From NCBI RefSeq assembly GCF_963676685.1, contig NC_092348.1, positions 28,805,386 through 28,869,385 on the forward strand: DNA of 64,000 nt. The letters run 5' to 3'. Within the stretch, counting starts at the first letter, position 1. Each line of letters opens with the position of its first letter. Of the stretch, positions 1 through 8,200 are shown piece by piece. The stretch is from Mytilus edulis. Its lineage: Eukaryota > Mollusca > Bivalvia > Mytilida > Mytilidae. The notes below the pieces were generated by a model. It was given only the letters and a program-made list of their open reading frames with translations. It was not told the origin of the DNA and did not search any database. The translations under genes were made by a program, and so were the position numbers.

Positions 1-12
1 TTTTTTTTGGCA

Positions 13-186
13 TTAATGTGAAATGTCATCTATTATCTCTGCCATTGCTCCCATTGATATTGACTGGATAAAACTGGGTAGTTCATCAGAAGAAAGCTGG
101 TACTATGAGAGCTGATCCAACAGTTCTGTGATATGTTTATCCCCATGGCCTGTAGAAATCTGTTGCCGTGTTGGCTGGATTTGAAA
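13..186 (-). CDS. possible 3'-terminal exon of an unidentified minus-strand gene, with in-frame TAG
   Basis: Reading the minus strand from 186 down, a pyrimidine-rich acceptor (ending TTTCAG) is followed by 58 codons in one frame ending in TAA at 15-13. The frame has a natural protein composition (STGHGDKHITELLDQLS, then YQLSSDELPSFIQSISMGAM) but is interrupted by one TAG at 105-103. I do not recognise the protein. It could be a gene that really stops at the TAG, a decaying exon, or a sequencing error. A competing frame (TAA at 35-33) would join in phase with the possible exon at 359-454. If real, the gene lies antisense within an intron of the beta-galactosidase gene, or that gene's earlier exons lie upstream of the window. 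Confidence 0.35.
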
Positions 187-358
187 CTGAAATTGAAAAA
201 GAACAATGTTTAATAAATTTGATTTCCATTAGATAAACATGTAAATGCTTATTCAAATAGCTGCATTGTATTTCTCCTCTCACATGTATTGTTTTTTATC
301 ATTGCAACATAGAATGCACAAATTATGCGGTACTTGTCACAAAATATAATTTATAAAC

Positions 359-454
359 CTTGAATCTTGCCGTACACATCGTTTTGGCTTAACAATCGGC
401 ACTTTAGACGACGGTACAGGCCCTGAAAGTGACCTCTTTCTGTGCACATTTCCC
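359..454 (-). CDS. possible internal exon, minus strand
   Basis: On the minus strand an acceptor (TTTATAG at the 460-455 side) is followed by 96 bases, open in one frame, with basic and serine-rich content (RKRSLSGPVPSSKVPIVKPK), then AAG|GTTTAT as a possible donor. This frame leaves two bases over. It therefore joins the downstream exon (186 down) in a different frame from the one that looks most protein-like there. Either one of the two exons is misjudged or the locus is decaying. No family recognised. Confidence 0.22.
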
Positions 455-651
455 CTATAAAGTGAATTTGAAAGAAAGTCACAAAATAGTTAAAACTAAT
501 CACAAACTACTTACCTTTTACTGTTTGTCCATATAGAAAAATAAACAATGTGGCAGCCAAACAATTACTTCGAATTTTTCGGTATTTATCGCCCAAAAAG
601 GAAAAAACCCGAGAATAGCGATATCACTAACGACCAAAAAATGAAAAGAAC

Positions 652-745
652 GAAAAAGCGTGTAATTGCGTGTAAAGTGGTGAAAAGCGTGTACACGCCA
701 TGTGACAAAATCCTCGCGTGTAAACCGTTGAAAAAGCGTGTATTA
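652..745 (+). repeat. cluster of five GCGTGTA heptamers
   Basis: GCGTGTA occurs at about 658, 668, 687, 716 and 736, three times preceded by AAA. A short inverted pair (GTGTACACGCC and GTATTACACGCG) is also present. It is CpG-rich compared with the surrounding AT-rich DNA. A 77-residue lysine-rich ORF (548-781) covers it but looks fortuitous. A regulatory or simple-repeat origin is possible; no function is shown. Confidence 0.35.
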
Positions 746-1059
746 CACGCGAATATCATGTCACTTGACATGTATGGGTGAAACTGTATATACCTTAATT
801 ATCTACATCTGCCACAGTATTTTCTATCCAATATACAAGGAACATAAGCTACAAATTGGTCATTGTACTATCAAATTATATACATTTTACAGACTTTTTT
901 GAGGTATTGGGTGAAAGTAACGTATATCATGTATATTCATCATTTAACACCATTTGAATGCATTTAAATAAGTTGGTACGAGTAAGCAATGGTTCGAGTT
1001 TTTTTTTTTTTTAATGGTACGAGTTTACAATGATACAGGATAACTATAATTCGATAAAA

Positions 1060-1560
1060 CACAATAAGTACATGGCTCATACACTTGTAACGGGGATTGG
1101 CTATTCTTTAAGTTGAGTGACTATTCAGATTGTTACATTTTGCATGTGCAGTTGAATTAGTTTAGAGAATAATACTATCCAGCTGTACCAGGGTTACTGG
1201 CCAAAAATGCTTGAGACTCGCGCATGTTCATGCTTTTTTTGCAACAGTATTCTTGGATCTATTTCTTTCCTTTTTGATCTTTTGAATTTTGGCCAAATCT
1301 CATGCATTTGTTTAATGAAAATTTGGCAGAACTGCTATACATGTGTCAATGAAAACTATGGCAATCGTATCCCTCAGAGCATTCTGCTCTTTGATTTTTT
1401 ATCCAGTGACACATATTACATGCGTATTCTTGAACGTTTGATACATCATTTACCCTCAAATTTCAAAAACGAAAACTTCCAATTGTATTTATAGTATTTG
1501 TATTTTTATCCATCTGATGAGTTAAGCCTTTTTCAACTGATTTGTATAGTTCGTTCTTCT
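1060..1560 (+). repeat. dispersed repeat, copy 1 (pairs with 35120-35330)
   Basis: Blocks at 1065-1190 (GGGATTGGCTATT, CATGTGCAGTTGAATTAG, ATCCAGCT) and 1340-1420 (ACATGTGTCAA, GGCAATCGTATCC, CTGCTCTTTGATTT) recur in the same order at 35140-35305. There the roughly 110 bp present here between the blocks are missing. The tail at about 1510-1560 (CCATCTGATGAGTTAAGCC) matches a motif I know as widely dispersed in mussel DNA. The 95-residue ORF at 1207-1494 lies inside this repeat and is not supported as a gene. Confidence 0.5.
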
Positions 1561-2650
1561 TCTTCTTTTGGTATACAATAGTCTATCGAATTCGTTGATT
1601 ACATACTGTTGGCATACGTGGACTAGTCTATTTACAAAACTTTTACCCCAATTTACACAAAATGTATGTTTCTTTGTTATGTTTAATGTATACATGTATA
1701 TAATTTAAATTGCGCTATAGTTCCGTAACTTTCTATCCAGGCGTATAAACGAATCGTCGGCAAATGCGTACATTTTTTTAAATCAATATTTCTGGTATGT
1801 TCCAATCTGTCCTTTACTATTGACAACGAGTTTATATTACATTTTCCTAAATTAACCCTTGGAAAAAATATGTAAATAGATTTTTATTTCTTCAAATCTT
1901 TTTTTTATGTATAATATTATTTATATTTTTATAAATAATATTCTTTACACCAGAAATGTTATTTATAAACAAGCGTATGAGTTAAGTAAAGACTAGTATA
2001 TTATATCACTTTCGGACACGCAAGACAGAGATGTATATTATAAACCTGATAGTTCAAAATGAAAAGTTATAAGTTATCGGCCGTGTACACCGATCAATAC
2101 CTACAGAAGTGAAACGATGCATGAACTTGCAAGCCCGACAGGAAATCGCTTGAATACCTGGACGTGTCACCTCACACCCCTCACAATACCTTTGGGAGTA
2201 ATACCTTAAGCCATGCTGGTGATCAGATGAGGGAAGATCCGAATTTATTTGAATAAAGTTTATTACTTTAAAGAATTATGATCGAATTACATTTTCGAAA
2301 ACAATTTTCACGGAACACTTATTTATGATTTGAACTTTGACTTTTTAATTAATTCCAATATTAACAGTTTAAAAATAACAGACTATGGTTATTTAAAAAA
2401 AAAAAAGAACATTTTCCGTATCAAGTTAGTTAGTCAGATAAAACAACCGTACGATTGACAAGATATCGACAAGCAATTACGACTACATCAATTACTGTAG
2501 TTTTGGTCCTTTGTGGTTTATAGACATATCGTGATTTTTGATCGTAGAAGATGACAAAATGGCGGAACGCACAGAATTGATACTCAAAATTTAAAATCAA
2601 TGGTGATCTCTTATCTAGCGGAATAAAACTTTAATATCTATAAATTTGAG
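1561..2650. other. AT-rich stretch without recognisable genes
   Basis: No open frame with splice signals, no tandem array and no RNA gene seen. It holds homopolymer runs and short AT-rich inverted segments near 1905-1945. It is presumably intronic or intergenic DNA upstream of the visible beta-galactosidase exons. Confidence 0.4.
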
Positions 2651-2659
2651 AATTTTTAT

Positions 2660-2836
2660 ACAGAATGGACATAATATCAATTTTTGATTTTTTTGCGAAG
2701 TTTCCCTTTAACTTCATCAAAAACTACCTCGACCAAAAACTTTAACCTGAAGTGGGACGAACGGACGGATGGACGGACGAACGGAAGGAAGAACGCATAG
2801 ACCAGAAAACATAATTCCTATAAATGGGGCATAAAA
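2660..2836 (-). repeat. TGCCCCA-type dispersed repeat, minus-strand partial copy
   Basis: The minus strand carries TTTATGCCCCATTTAT, a GTCCGTCC-rich segment, then AAAGTTTTTGGTCGAGGTAG and TTTTTGATGAAGTTAAAG. This is the same order as the plus-strand copies at 6611, 27597 and 56745. The copy ends shortly after the last block. Confidence 0.7.
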
Positions 2837-2883
2837 AGAAGATAAATGGTGTTTTTTCTTTCAAATTTTTACTCATTAAAGAT

Positions 2884-3476
2884 CATAATGTTGGACCAAG
2901 AGCTATCATTGCTTAATATTGGACCCAGAGCTATCATTGCTTAATATTGGACCCAAAGCTATCATTGCTTAATATTGGACCCAGAGCTATCATTGCTTAA
3001 TATTGGACTCAGAGCTATTATTGCTTAATGTTGGACCCAGAGCTATCATTGCTTAGTTTTGGACCCAGAGCTATCATTGCTTAATGTTGTACCCAGAGCT
3101 ATCATTGCTTAATGTTGGACCCAGAGCTATTATTGCTTAATGTTGGACCCAGAGCTATCAGTGCTTAGTTTTGGACCCAGAGCTATCATTGCTTAATGTT
3201 GTATCCAGAGCTATCATTGCTTAATGTTGGACCCAGAGCTATCATTGGTTAATGTTGGAACCAGATCTATCATTGCTTAATGTTGGACCCAGAGCTATCA
3301 TTGCTTAATGTTGGACCCAGAGCTATCATTGCTTAATGTTGGACCCAGAGCTATCATTGCTTAATGTTGGACCCAGAGCTATCATTGCTTAATGTTGGAC
3401 TCAGAGCTATCATTGCTTAATGTTGGACCCAGAGCTATCATTGCTTAATGTTGGACCCAGAGCTATCACTGCTGAA
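2884..3476 (+). repeat. 28-bp minisatellite, about 21 copies
   Basis: Tandem copies of a 28-base unit (TTGGACCCAGAGCTATCATT plus GCTTAATG). Single-base variants cluster in the left two thirds and near-identical units lie at about 3280-3460. No frame is kept open, so it is not coding. The last unit decays at GCTGAATGC. Confidence 0.92.
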
Positions 3477-3607
3477 TGCTAAAATGGGTATTAAGGCTGA
3501 ATTGTGAATGTAATAACAGATAAAATCTTTAACAATGCATTTTTGGTTGGCATCAATTTCTTATATTACGGGGTTTATTAAGCTTGTCACAATCAGCACT
3601 AAAAATT

Positions 3608-4522
3608 AGGTATGGCAACGAGTACTCAAGTACTTGGGTACTCGCTCGGAAGGCAGAGTACTCGAGTACAGATTTAGTTCTCGGATACTGGTTTGCCTGT
3701 TATACCTATTGAGATATTTCTCTTCACATTTTCACTCACTTTTCCATTGAAATATCCCCTTCGTAATACTAAATAAAATCAATTAATAACATAAATATGG
3801 TTAAATATCCTGAGGATACTATTTGTTATAGAAGTACCAGCAACCTCCTTTCTTTCCGAAAGAATATTTTCTGTGCACTACTTGTAACAAAAAATAGAAA
3901 GTCATACAGTCTTTCGTCTGAAATTGTTGACCATATCATATTTCTAAACAAGAACAAAATCAAAGTGACCTGCAGTGAACCCTACGCAGCTGATTAAAAA
4001 CATTTGTTAACTGTGTTTTTACAGGGATCAACACTTTCATGGATTCAAACCCAAAAGTCTGAAATAAGCTGACAACGTCATGGCTAAAATTTAAAAAAAA
4101 TCAGACAACAGATAGTGCAAAAAAAAAACACAGAAAAAGTAAGACTGAGCAACGGGAAAAAGCCCAATAGTGTTGTTGACAAATTAATGGACAAGTTGTA
4201 TTATAAAAAATACCAACTCCTCAGGAACAGATGATACATATATTGTCTACTTTGTCAAACTTTATATGCAAATATTTATAATTTTATTGAAATTTGGTTC
4301 ATGAACATGTGCACAAACAATAATTGCTATTATGGTAGGTTATTTGAAGAAACGGCAGTAGGTAATTCATTGTTTAATTAATACAAAAAAACAGAGGATC
4401 AAGCTATTTTTGTAGTACTTTGTCTTTACTAAATATGTTTATGAAAGGTAATAACAAAAACACTGCATTCCATCAAAATGTCTAAACTCGAGTATTATGA
4501 CCGAGTATCCAAGTATTAATTT
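3608..4522 (+). mobile_element. decayed hAT-superfamily DNA transposon
   Basis: The left end (GGCAACGAGTACTC, TACTTGGGTACTCG, then TACTCGAGT) is mirrored at the right end near 4485-4520, where the reverse complement reads TACTTGGATACTCG ... TACTCGAGTTT. These degenerate terminal inverted repeats are typical of ZBED-like hAT elements. The interior keeps only a relic of the transposase C-terminus (3808-3997). An 8-bp target duplication could not be fixed with confidence. Confidence 0.6.
3808..3997 (+). pseudogene. relic of hAT transposase C-terminal dimerisation domain
   Basis: One frame reads VPATSFLSERIFSV, matching the conserved 'PSSxxSER.FS' core of the hAT dimerisation region. It then meets a TAA. 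A shift of frame continues as SLSSEIVDHIIFLNKNK, the expected 'LSPENVxxLxFLxKN' end of that domain. A frameshift and the internal stop show that it is dead. The 66-residue ORF at 3797-3997 is the second of these frames. Confidence 0.6.
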
Positions 4523-4656
4523 TAGAGGCTAGTTTTCAGAATTCAAGGCTAGTTTGCAGAATCCAAGGCTAGTTGGATGCTCATAATTAGTTATAGACTT
4601 TACTGCTTATTTGCTTTAACAAACTGTTGTGTGATATATATGATGCAACAAGGCAA

Positions 4657-4820
4657 TGGCGGATCCAGGGGGGGGGGGGGGGGGGGGTTCTGGGTGTTGG
4701 AACCCCCCTTTTTTTGGGCCGATAAATGCATTTGAATGGGGATCTATGGTTGGAACCCCCCCCCCCCCCCTTTTCTCCTGGGTTGGGAACCCCCCTCTTT
4801 TTCAAATGGCTGGATCCGCC
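4657..4820. mobile_element. MITE with GGCGGATCCAG terminal inverted repeats
   Basis: Starts GGCGGATCCAG and ends CTGGATCCGCC, an 11-bp perfect inverted pair. The interior has a run of about 20 G and mirrored GGAACCCCCC / GGGAACCCCCC blocks around poly-C. Related pieces occur at 23703-23843 and 44411. The glycine-rich and proline-rich ORFs over it are artefacts of the homopolymers. Confidence 0.65.
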
Positions 4821-4914
4821 CCTGCAAAGAAAGTTAAGTCCCTTTTCTATGCTTCTTGACAATTTTCCATGATTATAAAGAGATATGCGGTATTCTCCTT
4901 ATCTTTGTTATGCA

Positions 4915-5095
4915 TTATACTGTGGATCCATTATTATTTTTTGGATACCAATTTTCTTGGATTTTGTGGGTACAGGTGAACATAGGATTGTATGCAGACT
5001 TTGTCATCACCACGCAATTAAATATCCAAGAACATGCAAGTTTTCGTAAATCCATAAAAATTGATACCCATGAAAATAAATTAATCTGAACATGA
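4915..5095. mobile_element. diverged MITE (ACTGTGGAT ends)
   Basis: Starts TACTGTGGATCCATTATTAT and ends with the approximate mirror ATAAATTAATCTGAACA. Inner mirrored blocks are GGATACCAATTTTC near the left and AAAATTGATACCC near the right. I know this pattern from mussel DNA. It lies just before the first visible beta-galactosidase exon. Confidence 0.55.
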
Positions 5096-5151
5096 CAACT
5101 CATTAAAAAGTGAAACATACTTAAAGACCTAATTTTACATTATATCAATAG

Positions 5152-5245
5152 GGTATAAACTATACACTGGACATCATCGTGGAAAATTTAGGACGAGCTA
5201 ATTATGCTAACAAGGGATCTAAAGTGATGAACAAAGAAAGAAAAG
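5152..5245 (+). CDS. beta-galactosidase-like exon (first visible)
   Basis: Follows ATATCAATAG and ends AAAG|GTATTT. It encodes GINYTLDIIVENLGRANYA and a lysine-rich tail, starting in phase 0 and leaving one base. The motif 'LDI.VEN.GR.NY' is a hallmark of the C-terminal region of animal GH35 enzymes. Confidence 0.85.
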
Positions 5246-8200
5246 GTATTTACATTTTTACCTTAGAAACTGTCCATAACATAATTCAATATGACAAAAT
5301 AAAAAAAAGTTTTGACAATTTTTTAATTGAAATTTTCTCTTGGCCAAAAAAAGTGAGTGTTGGTTGTAATACAAATTAAGCAGTACACATTTTTTTATGG
5401 AGTCTTTCAGACATTTTTCAGTTCCTGATTCAAACTTTAAATTGTAATCTTTTGAGTCATAAAAGGCTCAATGCCAAAGATAAATCATGCTTTGACATGT
5501 TTTTTTTTTCATTGAAAAGGGCACACTTATTTAGTGAAATAGTCTTCTAAAATTTTAAAGGGAAAAAAATGGCTTTAGTTCAGAAATTTTTGGAAATAAT
5601 CACTTTAATTATATTTTTGAATACTCAACTGAAGTTCTAATTTAAAATTCAATTTTTGAAAACTTACCTAAAGTTCTAATTTAAAATTCAATTATGCAGG
5701 AATAACTGGAGAGATCTTACTAGACGATAAACCAGTAGAGAATTGGACTGTTTATCCATTGACATTCAATAGAAATTTCATTCACAAGTAAGTCCAGTGG
5801 AGAAAGGACAATATCCATTCACATTTGACAGGAATTTTATATGCAAGCTTGCTGAACAAATGCTGCCATGCTAAAAAAAAGTGTTTGTTTGACATGATCA
5901 GGACTGTGCATGGAAGATACCTGCCAATAATGAGAAACAGTAGCTAATAAAAAGCTATCAAATTTTGGAATTTTGAGCTTGCAAAGATTTTTATTCAAAT
6001 TGCCACTGTCTTATTATAATAAGTTCATGATGAAATATCTGCACTTTGCAGAATAAATGATTTCCACTATGAAGAAAACTAATTTGTATTGGATGTTAAA
6101 ATTGATATAATTGGTAATGGTAGTTTAAAGGCTCTTGACAAGATTAATTGAAAGGATAGACAAAACTGATGCAAAGAAGTTTATGCTTTATTCAATGGTG
6201 TAATGACAAAAGAACCTTTTTGGCTCAGAGTTTTTTACGGAGTGAGATGAGACCTTCCAATCATTCAATATTCTCTCAGAACTCTCATACCAAACACCCT
6301 TATAATTGATTTTATATGTCCATTTTCTTTCTTTCAATAGTTTGATTTAAATGTAGAGGTATGCTTAAATAATATGACAATGAATGCTTTCTTGTTATTT
6401 GTTACTATAAATGTGTCTATTGTCTTGTTTCTTTCTTACAGAATATATACAAATGACAAATATTTTCCATTATCATCATTAACCAAACCACCATGCTTGT
6501 TCAGAACTAATTTGAAGATAGAGGGACCAGTACCTAAGGACACATTTCTTCAAATGGAGGTAGGGTGTTTAGTTTCTTTATCAATTTACAATAATTTTTG
6601 GATCAGTGATTTTTATGCCCCATTTATGGGCATTATGTTTTCTGGTCTGTGTGTCCTTTCGTCTGTCCGTCTGTTCGTCCCATTTCAGGTTAAAGTTTTG
6701 GTCGAGGTCGTTTTTGATGAAGTTGAAGTCCGATCAACTTTAAACTTAGTAAAAATGTTCCCTATGATATGATCTTTGTAATTTTAATGCCAAATTAGAG
6801 ATTTTATTCCATTTTCACGGTCCACTGAACATAGAAAATGATAATGCGGATGGGGCATCCGTGTACTTGGGACACATTCTTGTTTTTAATATAAATTGGG
6901 GGGAAAATGGATTTAGACATTGTATTTGAACAAACAGAACTAAATTTTTTCCTGAAAGAGAGGCAAAAGATACCACATTTAAATTCATAAGTCCAAAATA
7001 AACTTACTGGCCATCTCAGTTGCTCAGGAAAGGTGAGCGAATCATGCTCAATGAAAAGAGAGCAGACCCTGCTCAACATGTTGCACCAGCGTTTTGCGCA
7101 TAAATTCATATATAAAATACTTGAAATTATTTTGTGTTTTCTACATTGTGTTTAGAATTCTTAGTGATATAAAATATTTGTTGATTGAGAGATATTTTTG
7201 ATTATTGCAGGGCTGGGGTAAAGGAATAGTATTTGTTAATGAACATCATTTAGGAAGATACTGGAGCATTGGGCCACAGAAAACATTGTTTGTACCAGCG
7301 CCTTACTTAAAGGCAGGATATAATTCGGTAAACATAACTTCAAAAATTATTGCCATTTTGGCATATAATGATGCATGCTTTTTGAAGAAGCAGCAGATAT
7401 AGTTGACTCAACCATGGTAGAAATCAAGTTCAAGCTTTTAAAGGTTCAGCTGATCTTGGTTTAACAGTCACTCTCTCATGAATGTTAAAAAACTGAAGTT
7501 TAAGGAAGTTTACTGCTCAGTTTCAATATAAATAGCTTTCCATAACACTACCGGTAGTATATATTGATAGGGGATTAATTGAGGAATCTAAAAAGCAAAA
7601 AAAATATAGGGGTCAATGTGCTTGTTTCCGAGATATAAGCCATTGGAATTTTGGCAGGAAAATGTTCTCTCTTGATTTATCTTTATCATTGACCAGTTAA
7701 AGTTTTCAAAAACTATTAAAAAATAAATAAGATTTTATAAGGGTTTTACAAATGGCTTATAATTATATATGTAGATTTATGAAAAGAAAAATGGGGGTCC
7801 ATGAGCAAGTTTTTTTTTAAGGCATTATCTAATGGATAAAACCAGAGGATTTTGAAAATCTGACAAAAATTCAAAAACATGGCAGGCAACAGTTTAGTAT
7901 GACGTCCATTATCACTGTACTAGTATACATATTTTTAAGGGGCCAGCGGAAGGACGCCTACGGGTGCGGGAGTTTCTCGCTTCATTGAAGACCCATTGGT
8001 GGCCTTCGGCTATTGTCTGCTCTATGGTCGGGTTGTTGTCGCTTTGACACATTCCCCATTTCCTTTCTCAATTTTATAAACATCCTTTAGTTAGGGTCAT
8101 TTAGTTTGTTTTCTCTGAAAAGTTAAACTGCATAATATGGTTTCGTTGTTATTCAATTGGCATGCCAAATTCCCCCCAAAAATATGATATTTTAAAGGCA

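Noticed and set aside
1505..1560. CTGATGAGTTAAGCC as another hammerhead core
   Set aside because: No GAAA box or matching stems follow; it is part of a dispersed repeat.
2884..3476. Regular direct repeats as a CRISPR array
   Set aside because: Units are contiguous 28-mers without unique spacers, in a eukaryotic genome; the same holds for the 26-, 44- and 47-bp arrays.
4587..4862. Pro/Gly-rich ORFs on both strands
   Set aside because: Produced by poly-G and poly-C runs within a MITE.
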